NCBI GenBank assembly: GCA_951812995.1 | Contig: CATOTD010000008.1 | Coordinates: forward strand, 1 to 64,000 | DNA: 64,000 nucleotides | DNA from: an uncultured Gammaproteobacteria bacterium | GTDB lineage: Bacteria; Pseudomonadota; Gammaproteobacteria; Eutrophobiales; Eutrophobiaceae | Reading direction: 5' to 3' | Shown here: positions 56,518-64,000 of the stretch, in pieces | Layout of the letters: each line of letters opens with the position of its first letter | Numbering within the stretch: position 1 is the stretch's first letter | Program-made: the position numbers and the translations under genes | The notes under the pieces: generated by a model | Databases searched by the model: none | The model's input: only the letters and a program-made list of their open reading frames with translations | Told to the model about the DNA's origin: nothing

Positions 56518-56835
56518 TTTTATTAACTATCTCATTTTGCATGTTGTTGATTCAGTTTGACTTATATTATATAAGGCTGTATACAAAAAAATATGCGATG
56601 TAGTTCACATTTTTATTCATGGCAATGTGTCGTATTGACGCATGACTGACTGTCAAAATTCAGTAAAGTGACTGCCTTAAATATACAAATGTAATTTCTC
56701 GTTCTCCAAAATTTCTTTGCGCTAGGGCGGGTCGGGATGGACAATGTTGCCATGTCCAGCAGATACGCGGTCGTATTATAAAGCATTTACCTGATGCCAG
56801 GTGATGCCGACTATCTATGCATCGCAAGTGTGTGC
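56518..56835. other. intergenic region upstream of the FHA gene
   Basis: AT-rich to about 56690, then mixed. It must include the FHA gene promoter reading left. No gene, tRNA or recognisable repeat apart from the decamer array that follows. Confidence 0.35.
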
Positions 56836-57000
56836 GGTGGCCGCTCAACCCAGCCCGACCCCGCTTGACCCGACTCTGCCCACGCCCAGCCCGACCTTGC
56901 TTGACTCGGCCCCGCTCAACCCGGCCCGGCCTGGCTCCGCTCAACCTCGCCCCGCCCGATCCGACCCCACGCTTGACCCGACCCCCGGCCAATTACAACG
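56836..57000 (+). repeat. decamer array 6
   Basis: About 165 bp of C-rich units on the plus strand: CTCAACCCAG, CCCGACCCCG, CTTGACCCGA, CCTTGCTTGA and CTCAACCCGG, ending with CTTGACCCGACCCCCGG. It is one of the longest copies. The leader found at arrays 2, 4 and 5 is absent. It lies 110 bp upstream of the cytochrome c gene. Confidence 0.75.
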
Positions 57001-57112
57001 CATCACCCGGCACATTCTCACAAAGAGTTTCCACAAATACGGACAATAGGTATACTTCGTTTTCAATATAACAACACTTTGAAATTCGGGCGATTACCTC
57101 TGAGGATACACA

Positions 57113-57934
57113 ATGAGTAAAGAACAAGATCAGATATTTTTCAGAAATTTTTCATTAGTGCTTGGCTTGATTGTCGTGATGATGGTGACATTCTTTGTCA
57201 TTGCCCGGCTTGTTGCCACAGACGATGAGGCAGAAGCCAGGATGCGTGCGGCCAAGGTAGCCAAGCTCACTGAGCCTGTAGGGCAGGTCGTTATCGCAGG
57301 TGCTACGGTCGCAGATGATAGGGTGGCCGCTAGTGATGGGGCGGCGACGAGCGATATGGGCAAGACAGTTTACGATGGTGTCTGTGCTAATTGCCACAGC
57401 ATCCCGGCACTGGCCGCGATGATCCCACAAACGGGCGATGCGGCCGCTTGGGAAGCCCGTATGGAAAAAGGCATGGCGACGCTCTATGCGAATGCGATCA
57501 ATGGTTTTGTCGGCGAAATGGGCATGATGCCTGCCAGAGGTAGCAATCCAGAACTCACAGATGATGAGGTAAAAGCAGCGGTAGATTATATTGTAGGGCA
57601 GCTTGACACAGCTACAAACGCATCACTTGATACATCTACAAGTGCATCCGTTGATGCCGCGCCCGCCGCAGATAATGCGCCAGGTAAGGCTGTTTATGAC
57701 GGTTTGTGCGCTAATTGTCATGGTATTGCCGCATTGGCGTCAATGGTTCCGCAAACAGGCACGGCGGCAGCTTGGGAAGCCCGTATCGAAAAAGGTATGG
57801 CGACACTCTATGCAAATGCGATCAATGGTATTGTCGGCGAGATGGGCATGATGCCTGCCAGAGGTGGTAATCCGGAACTCACGGATGATGATGTAAAAGC
57901 AGCGGTAGATTACATGATAAAACAAATACAATAA
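57113..57934 (+). CDS. membrane-anchored di-heme cytochrome c5-type protein
   Basis: 273 residues. A single N-terminal membrane segment (about residues 11-34, LVLGLIVVMMVTFFVIARLV) anchors two tandem cytochrome c domains. Each has a YDGxCANCH heme site (about 86-94 and 187-195) and a distal MGMMPARG methionine block; both end PELTDD(E/D)VKAAVDY. The two domains are so alike that they must be a recent internal duplication. It is an electron carrier on the periplasmic face. The partner oxidase or reductase is not in the window. Confidence 0.93.
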   Translation: MSKEQDQIFFRNFSLVLGLIVVMMVTFFVIARLVATDDEAEARMRAAKVAKLTEPVGQVVIAGATVADDRVAASDGAATSDMGKTVYDGVCANCHSIPALAAMIPQTGDAAAWEARMEKGMATLYANAINGFVGEMGMMPARGSNPELTDDEVKAAVDYIVGQLDTATNASLDTSTSASVDAAPAADNAPGKAVYDGLCANCHGIAALASMVPQTGTAAAWEARIEKGMATLYANAINGIVGEMGMMPARGGNPELTDDDVKAAVDYMIKQIQ

Positions 57935-58067
57935 GACGCGCCTTTAGAAATAGTCGAATATTTAATAGAACGGAACCGCTTAATCAGCCAAGGAATGGTT
58001 TTCTGATGAGGGTTTTCTGATAGTCGTCGCCGTAGCTTTATGCGGCGGCATTGACCATAAGCCTGTA

Positions 58068-58149
58068 GCGACCCACGCCCAACTCGACCCGGCCCAACTC
58101 AACCCGACCCCGCTTGACCTCGCCCCGCTCAACTCGATCCAACCCAACT
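58068..58149 (+). repeat. decamer array 7, left part
   Basis: C-rich units ACCCACGCCC, AACTCGACCC, GGCCCAACTC, AACCCGACCC and CGCTTGACCT run to the AACT at 58146-58149, where IS5-type copy D is inserted. Confidence 0.75.
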
Positions 58150-59448
58150 GGAGACCTCGAACAACGCTGATTCTGGATGGGTTTTGACGCGAGCACCAGT
58201 CGTTGTCACCCGCATAGTGGGTGTGAAGGTCAAGGTCGGTGGTATTTGAGGCTGTGTTGCGCTGTTTGGGACTGCCAGGGCGGGTATTTCCGGAATTTGG
58301 GCGGAGTCAGGCTGTGGCCTGTCGTCGCTCGTGGAAGATGAGACGGCGGAAGTTGTAGCTCAGGTTGGCCATGGTCATGCGGGCCTTCGCACGGGTTTGG
58401 CCGATTGAGCGGATGGTCAGAGCCATGGGCCCTTTCTCGTAGCCGAACACAGGCGCGGATGGCGGAGCGTGTCGCGTTGCCCCGACGAATATGCCTGGCC
58501 ATGGGTTTGCCGCGTGGCTTCTTGCGGTGAATGTGTGAGCGGTACCCTTGCGCCTTCAGCCAAGCCTCATTCCTGGCCGAGCGGTACCCGGTATCAGCCC
58601 AAACCGCCTTCGAGCTGTTTGTCTCGTCCAGAACCGAGGAGCGTTCATGCCCGTCGTAGCGAGCCGCATTCGTGCCAGTCTCACCCCGGATGAAGCGCCA
58701 TTTGCGGTCAATGGACACGTGGTTCTTGTAACCAAAGTGCGGAACCGAAATATCGACAAGGCCAGTATCCTCCTCACCCTCCTTGGTCGTCTTGGCCTTT
58801 GAATACTTGACCGTCCAACGTGCATCGGTGTCTTTCTGCGCTGCCTTGGACAGATCATCGGGCCAGATGTCAGACGCGGCCTCACCTGCCTTGGCGCGCG
58901 CTTTCTCTTCTTTCGTCATCCGCTGGCGCGGGGCAGAGACCAACGTGGCATCCACAATCTGACCGCCGGTGGGTTTGTATCCCCGCGCGCAGAGCTGAGC
59001 TTCAAACGCGGCAAACAGGGCCTTGAAGACACACGCCTGGGTCAGCTTCTCTCTGAAAAGCCAGATCGTCTTCTGATCAGGTGTCGGCTCCCCGATTTGA
59101 AATCCCAGGAACCGCAACCAACTGAAACGGTCACGAATGAGAAACTCCATCCGCTCATCGCTCAGATTGTGCATCGAGGCCAACACCAGCACCTTGAACA
59201 TCACAACTGCATCATAGGGCGGGCGACCACCTTTGGGACGTTCCCCATAGCCAAGTGCTTCAACAAGAACTGGGCGAAACACTTCGAAATCAACGTGCCG
59301 CTCCAAAACCTCAAGCGGATCTCCCATCGCCGAAAGCCGCGCCAAATGATCCGTCAAATCAAACAATCCAGGTGCGTGCATAAACAAAATCCTCCCACAT
59401 CAAGTGAATCAGACCGTACCACAAAATGCACGGTTTTTAGAGGCTTCC
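58150..59448 (-). mobile_element. IS5-type element, 1299 bp, copy D
   Basis: Inverted relative to A-C. A perfect 4-bp target duplication AACT (58146-58149 and 59449-59452) defines the exact ends GGAGACCTCG and AGGCTTCC. It is inserted inside a decamer array. The transposase (minus strand, start near 59381) reads through EKLTQACVF without the amber codon. It has VSAPRQRM and ADTGYRSARNEAW, and the same break after SAIRACV that removes the expected VEHVFG-type glutamate. Confidence 0.92.
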
Positions 59449-59522
59449 AACTTGACCCACGCCCAACTCAACCCGACTTGACTTGGCCCCGCTCGACCCG
59501 ACCCCACTTGACCCACGCATCG
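59449..59522 (+). repeat. decamer array 7, right part
   Basis: Continues the array across the IS: AACTTGACCC, ACGCCCAACT, CAACCCGACT and CCCCGCTCGA, ending near CCACTTGACCCACGC. Removing the IS and one AACT joins two halves with the same composition, giving an original array of about 150 bp. Confidence 0.7.
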
Positions 59523-59626
59523 CGCGGCGGCAAACTTAGTTGCATCTCTCATCAAATCCTCAGATATCCTGTAAGTAGATAATTTACGCCGTATTCGGGT
59601 TGGGCATTGCTTAAAGTGGGTGGTCA

Positions 59627-60730
59627 TTATTCTAATCTCAAGCTGGCCTGATAAGATTCTTCCGATATTTTATCCCAACCCTCATAGCTGGCACGAAAGG
59701 CCGCATAGGCATCATAAACCCGTTTGAACTTTGGATTGGCCGCCGCCTCTTCAGCCAAGGTTGCTTTGCTTGTGCGCTTCAAGTCAGACAAGACTGCTTC
59801 TGGAAATTCCAGAATCTGTACGGTTTGTTTTGTCTTGAGTTCTTTTAAGGCCTGTTGATTATGAAATTCCATCTGTGCATAAATCCATTCACTGGTGGCG
59901 GCCGCTGCTGTCTCAACCATTTTTTGTAAATCCGTTGGCAATAATGCCCATTTTGTATGATTGATCATCAGCTCAAAGACGGTGCCGGGTTCATGCCAAC
60001 CTGGATAATAATAAAACTTGGCCGCACGGTTTAGACCCAACCGCAGGTCGTGAAATGGTCCGACCCATTCAGTTGCATCGATGGTGCCGCGTTCAAGCGC
60101 CGTGTAAACCTCACTACCCGCCATTAACACAGGGTTCCCCCCCGCCTTTTTAAGGACCTTGCCGCCCAGCCCTGGGATGCGCATACGCAAACCTTTAATG
60201 TCTTCCATCGAGTTGATTTGCTTGTTAAACCAACCGCCCATTTGCACGCCGGTATTACCCATCGGCAACACCTTTAAGTTGAATGGTTTATAAATCTCGT
60301 TCCAGAGTTCGAGTCCACCCGCATTATACAACCAGGCCGTCATGCCTTTGGCGGTCATGCCAAATGGGACCGAAGAAAAAAACTGCGCCTCGGGCACTTT
60401 TCCGGCCCAGTAATAGGGCGAGCCATGTCCCATTTCCACCACGCCATTTGATACCGCGTCAAACACCTGTAATGCGGGTACGAGCTCACCGCCCGCATAG
60501 ACATGAATATCTAGTCGCCCACGACTCATTAACCGCACATCATCAGCAAACCGCTCAGCACCCTCTTGAAAGATGGGGAAATTCGCAGGCCAGGTCGTCG
60601 CCATCTCCCATTTAAACTGTTGTGCAAGATCGGCGTTGCCTTCGCCATTAACCGCGACATCAGAGGCACCCCCACAAGCGGTTAAAAGGGTGGTGAGTAA
60701 TACATAAAAAAATAGTTTGTGTTGAGTCAT
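59627..60730 (-). CDS. dctP: TRAP transporter solute-binding lipoprotein (DctP family)
   Basis: 367 residues. A lipoprotein signal (MTQHKLFFYVLLTTLLTAC) has lipobox LTAC-G. The DctP fold is shown by FADDVRLMSRGRLDIHVYAG, PALQVFDAVSNGVVEMGHGS and the conserved IKGLRMRIPGLGGKVLKKAG, with ALERGTIDATEWVGPFHDLR, where carboxylate-substrate TRAP proteins place the binding Arg and Trp. It resembles the TakP (2-oxo acid) group by WVGP, but the substrate is uncertain. The DctQ and DctM membrane genes are not adjacent, which is unusual but known for orphan P-proteins. Confidence 0.9.
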   Translation of the reverse strand: MTQHKLFFYVLLTTLLTACGGASDVAVNGEGNADLAQQFKWEMATTWPANFPIFQEGAERFADDVRLMSRGRLDIHVYAGGELVPALQVFDAVSNGVVEMGHGSPYYWAGKVPEAQFFSSVPFGMTAKGMTAWLYNAGGLELWNEIYKPFNLKVLPMGNTGVQMGGWFNKQINSMEDIKGLRMRIPGLGGKVLKKAGGNPVLMAGSEVYTALERGTIDATEWVGPFHDLRLGLNRAAKFYYYPGWHEPGTVFELMINHTKWALLPTDLQKMVETAAAATSEWIYAQMEFHNQQALKELKTKQTVQILEFPEAVLSDLKRTSKATLAEEAAANPKFKRVYDAYAAFRASYEGWDKISEESYQASLRLE

Positions 60731-60819
60731 ATTCTTGTTACCTTTTAATAAGTTCTATTATCGGATCTGCTTGTTGTAACGACTATGGTACTGGCTATTG
60801 CCGCGTCTTAAAGGCCGCT

Positions 60820-62991
60820 TCAGGCAGATTGCAGGTTGGCAAAACTCACCAGCAACCACTTGCATCCGGCCTGTTCAAAGTTGACCTGAACACGCGCCTG
60901 TCCACCACTGCCTTCAAGATTAAGCACAACACCTTCACCAAACTTGGCATGTGCGACTCGTTGGCCGAGCACCAAAGCGCCATCACGCTTGGCCGCAGTG
61001 ACTTTTTTTCTGCTAAATAGTGAGTCAGTCACACTACTGCCCAGACGAATATTATGGCGTAGCTCCGGCGGGATTTCATTTATGAACCGTGACGGTTGCG
61101 GGTAATAATCGGTGCCATGCAGGCGCCGATGCTGTGTGTGCGTTAATGTCAGCGTCTTTTTAGCGCGGGTGATGCCGACGTAGCAAAGTCGGCGTTCTTC
61201 TTCAAGGTGCATTAAATCCTCACTGCTGCGCTGATGCGGAAACAGGCCTTCTTCCATGCCGACTAAATACACATCAGGAAACTCCAGCCCCTTGGCTGAA
61301 TGCAAGGTCATCATGTGCACACAGTCGGTGCTGTCGCCCGCTTGCATCTCGCCGGATTCTAACGCTGCATGCGCCATAAAGGCAGACAGGGCATCCATCT
61401 CGGCCAATTCTGCTTCATAATCAACCTTAAATTCATCGGCGGCTGTGACCAATTCTTCCAGGTTCTCAATCCGTGCCAGGCCTTTTTCACCCGGTTCTTT
61501 TTGAAAGTGTTCGATTAAACCACTTGCTTTAATAACCGTGTCGATATATTCACCTAAGGTTGCGGTTGAGGCTGTCTCCGCCAGCGACAGTTTTTGCATC
61601 AGCTTGGTAAATTGTGCCAGCGCATTCAAGGCGCGGGCATTTAATAATTTATGCGTCAGTACCTGCTGTATGGCCTGCCATAGGGAACAATTATCGCGCT
61701 TTGCCACAGTGCGTAATTCTGCAACGGTCCGATTGCCGATGCCGCGCGTTGGTGTATTGATTATCCTTTCCAACGAGGTATCGTCATCTTGAAAACGAGT
61801 AAGACGCACATAGGCCAGTGCCGTTTTAATTTCAGCACGTTCATAAAACCGCATACCACCATATACGCGGTACGGTATGCGTGCTTGCATCAAGGCCTCT
61901 TCAATGACGCGCGACTGCGCACTGACACGATATAAGATAGCGTAATCATTAAATGGCTTGCCTTGTTCGGGCGCTTGTTTTATCTGGTCAATAACATAAC
62001 GTGCTTCATCGGTTTCGTTATAGGCCAAATAAACATCGACAGGATAACCGGTTTCACCTTTAGTCCAGAGGTCTTTGCCTAAACGCGCACTGTTGTTTGC
62101 TATGAGTTCATTTGCGGCCTTGAGAATGGTTGCGGTTGATCGATAGTTTTGTTCAAGTTTTAACAGTTTCACATTGTTAAAATCACGTTCAAAGGCCTGC
62201 ATGTTTTCTACGCGCGCGCCGCGCCAACTGTAGATTGACTGATCATCATCACCCACAGCAAACAAGGTGCCAGCAGGCCCCACTAATAATCTTAACCAAC
62301 TGTATTGCAGTGTGTTGGTATCTTGAAACTCATCGACCAATACATGACTGAAGCGGTGCTGATAATGTTCACGCAAGGCACCTTGTGTACGAAATAATTC
62401 AACCGTACGTAAGAGTAATTCAGCGAAATCAACCAGCCCTGAACGTTCGCATGTTGCTTGATAGGTTGCATAAATCTGTACCATTTGTGCGGTGGTCATA
62501 TCACCATGGTCATCAATATGTTCGGGTCGGAGACCTTCGTCCTTACGCGCATTAATAAACCATTGTGCTTCTCTTGGCGGGTATCGTGCTTCATCAAGCG
62601 GCATCTGGCGGATCAAGCGGCGGATCGTGCGGAATTGCTCTTCGCTGTCCATGATTTGAAAATCCTGGGACAGGTTTGCTTCTTGCCAGTGTGTACGTAA
62701 TATGCGATGCGCCAGACTATGGAAGGTGCCCACCCACATGCCACGCATTGATAGACCGGATAAATGTTCAATTCTTGCGCGCATCTCGGCGGCCGTCTTA
62801 TTGGTAAAGGTGACGGCCATAATACTGTAGGGACTAGCCGACCCGGTTTCGATATACCAGGCAATACGATGCACCAGGACCCGCGTTTTGCCACTGCCGG
62901 CACCGGCCAATATCAGCATATTAGCCGCGGGTGTACCGACAACAGCGCGTTGCTCAGAATTTAAGGGGTTTAATATGTGTGAAATATCCAT
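60820..62991 (-). CDS. uvrD: DNA helicase II
   Basis: 723 residues, SF1A helicase. Q motif LNSEQRAVV, Walker A ILAGAGSGKTRVLVHRIAW, motif II VLVDEFQDTN, motif III GDDDQSIYSWRGA, motif IV NYRSTATIL, and motif V-VI MTLHSAKGLEFPDVYLVGM with YVGITRAKKTLTL. The C-terminal Tudor-like end (VAHAKFGEGVVLNLEGSG) favours UvrD over Rep. Functions in mismatch and nucleotide excision repair. It is divergent from pmbA, 97 bp away. Confidence 0.95.
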   Translation of the reverse strand: MDISHILNPLNSEQRAVVGTPAANMLILAGAGSGKTRVLVHRIAWYIETGSASPYSIMAVTFTNKTAAEMRARIEHLSGLSMRGMWVGTFHSLAHRILRTHWQEANLSQDFQIMDSEEQFRTIRRLIRQMPLDEARYPPREAQWFINARKDEGLRPEHIDDHGDMTTAQMVQIYATYQATCERSGLVDFAELLLRTVELFRTQGALREHYQHRFSHVLVDEFQDTNTLQYSWLRLLVGPAGTLFAVGDDDQSIYSWRGARVENMQAFERDFNNVKLLKLEQNYRSTATILKAANELIANNSARLGKDLWTKGETGYPVDVYLAYNETDEARYVIDQIKQAPEQGKPFNDYAILYRVSAQSRVIEEALMQARIPYRVYGGMRFYERAEIKTALAYVRLTRFQDDDTSLERIINTPTRGIGNRTVAELRTVAKRDNCSLWQAIQQVLTHKLLNARALNALAQFTKLMQKLSLAETASTATLGEYIDTVIKASGLIEHFQKEPGEKGLARIENLEELVTAADEFKVDYEAELAEMDALSAFMAHAALESGEMQAGDSTDCVHMMTLHSAKGLEFPDVYLVGMEEGLFPHQRSSEDLMHLEEERRLCYVGITRAKKTLTLTHTQHRRLHGTDYYPQPSRFINEIPPELRHNIRLGSSVTDSLFSRKKVTAAKRDGALVLGQRVAHAKFGEGVVLNLEGSGGQARVQVNFEQAGCKWLLVSFANLQSA

Positions 62992-63087
62992 CTGGTCATT
63001 GTACGCATATACAGCATACTATTAAATTAAAGTGCTAAATGACGTGGCCTGAATGTTAGAATAAGCAATTTTGAAATATAAAATAAT

Positions 63088-64000
63088 ATGGAAGATATCA
63101 ACACAAACGCATTATCGGAAAGTAGAGATGATCTCACGCGCATTATCGACTTGGTTTTAACGCAGGCAAAGGCCATGGGTGCCAGCGCGGCAGAAGCCGA
63201 TATTGGTGCGGGTGCGGGTTTGTCTGCCAATGTTCGCAAAGGTGAGGTTGATAAACTCGAATATGAACGCGACAAGGGATTGGGTGTCACCGTGTATATT
63301 AACGGCCAAAAAGGCAGTGCCAGTAGCTCGGATTTCAGTGATGCGGCATTGAAAAAATCGGTACAGGCGGCGGTCAATATTGCACAACAGGCAGGTCGTG
63401 ACGAATGCGCCGGGTTGGCAGAGCCTGAGTTTATGGCAACAGCGATACCGGATCTTGATTTGTATCATCCTTGGCCGATTGCGCCAGAAGCTGCTATCAA
63501 GCTGGCCATTGAATGTGAGCAGGCGGCCTATGCCTGCGATAAGCGTATTGTAAACACTGATGGCACGGTGGTCAGTACCTATTCAGGCATCAATCTTTAT
63601 GGCAATAGCAATGGTTTTATGGGTGGCTGGAATGGGTCTAGTCATGTGATCGATTGCACGGTTATTGCCGAGGGCCGTCAGGGTATGCAGCGCGATGGCT
63701 GGTACAGCAAGACGCGCGACTTTAACGAACTCGAATCGGTGCATAATATTAGTAAAAAAGCCGCAAACAGAACCCTCTCGCGTTTAGACCCACGCAAACT
63801 GAAGACGCGACAGGCACCAGTTATTTTTGAAGCACCCGTAGCCGCGGGGCTTTTTTCGGCGTTCATTACCGCGATAACGGGCGGCAGTCTTTATCGCCGT
63901 GCCAGCTTTCTACTCGATAAAAAAGGCGAACAAGTATTCGCCGATCACATCAATATTCGCGAACAACCGCATATAAAAAAAGCCTTGGGCAGTGCTCCGT
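63088..64000 (+). CDS. pmbA: metalloprotease PmbA/TldE, 5' part
   Basis: Starts ATG 63088 (MEDINTNALSESRDDLTRII) and runs off the window after 304 residues. Family blocks are GASAAEADIGAGAGLSANVR, KGEVDKLEYERDKGLGVTVY and GSASSSDFSDAALKKSVQAA, then FEAPVAAGLFSAFITAITGG. With TldD it forms a heterodimeric peptidase involved in modified-peptide maturation. The expected full length is about 450 residues, so the last third is missing. Confidence 0.93.
   Translation, partial: MEDINTNALSESRDDLTRIIDLVLTQAKAMGASAAEADIGAGAGLSANVRKGEVDKLEYERDKGLGVTVYINGQKGSASSSDFSDAALKKSVQAAVNIAQQAGRDECAGLAEPEFMATAIPDLDLYHPWPIAPEAAIKLAIECEQAAYACDKRIVNTDGTVVSTYSGINLYGNSNGFMGGWNGSSHVIDCTVIAEGRQGMQRDGWYSKTRDFNELESVHNISKKAANRTLSRLDPRKLKTRQAPVIFEAPVAAGLFSAFITAITGGSLYRRASFLLDKKGEQVFADHINIREQPHIKKALGSAP

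Noticed and set aside
1..64000. CRISPR array
   Set aside because: No set of identical 23-40 bp repeats with unique spacers of equal length was seen; the decamer arrays and cadherin repeats do not fit.

Overview
The window looks like a chromosomal segment of a marine, possibly host-associated gammaproteobacterium. Three things support this. There is a proteobacterial dedicated sortase system of the class GN type. The order nrdR-ribD-ribE-ribB-ribH-nusB-thiL behind glyA is typical of Gammaproteobacteria. There is also an LPS inner-core set (hldE-hldD-waaA). All calls come from reading the sequence; no database search was run.

Layout. 1-4890 is an accessory zone: IS remnants, then a type II restriction-modification pair (beta-class adenine methyltransferase and MutH/Sau3AI-like nuclease) split by an IS1595-family element with a perfect 8-bp target duplication. 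4928-10779 is a sortase module: histidine kinase, response regulator, VIT/vWA target protein and class GN sortase. 10874-27793 is mostly core: a VOC protein, thiL, nusB, four rib genes, nrdR, glyA, a DUF815 ATPase, an MTA/MTI phosphorylase, a DUF2157 + GDYXXLXY membrane pair, a DUF3108 protein, hldE-hldD-waaA and a small secreted protein. tRNA-Arg(ACG) lies at 28408-28484.

28600-54275 is an IS graveyard with cargo. It contains two IS256-type elements, IS1595, two IS5-type elements and IS481/IS3 scraps. The surviving cargo is a glycosyltransferase, a second R-M system (C5-methyltransferase plus HNH nuclease) between two IS5 copies, and a giant 2828-residue protein with cadherin repeats, LamG domains, a sialidase, seven FG-GAP blades and an RTX-like tail. 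A broken sulfatase tail lies nearby. 54339-64000 returns to mainly chromosomal genes: cysH, a hypothetical gene convergent with an FHA-domain gene, a di-heme cytochrome c5, a TRAP solute-binding lipoprotein, uvrD and pmbA (cut by the window end).

Two features run across these regions. First, a family of degenerate 10-bp-period, strand-asymmetric arrays (C-rich on one strand, consensus close to CCCGACCCAA) occupies at least seven intergenic sites; three share a 20-bp-class leader containing TTGCACTAAAGCG. Second, several IS families are present as multiple copies that carry the same inactivating lesion. The clearest case is a 1299-bp IS5-type element whose four copies all lack the region expected to hold the catalytic glutamate. 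Its target duplications are swapped between the two copies that flank the second R-M system, as expected if that segment arrived as a circle by recombination between IS copies.
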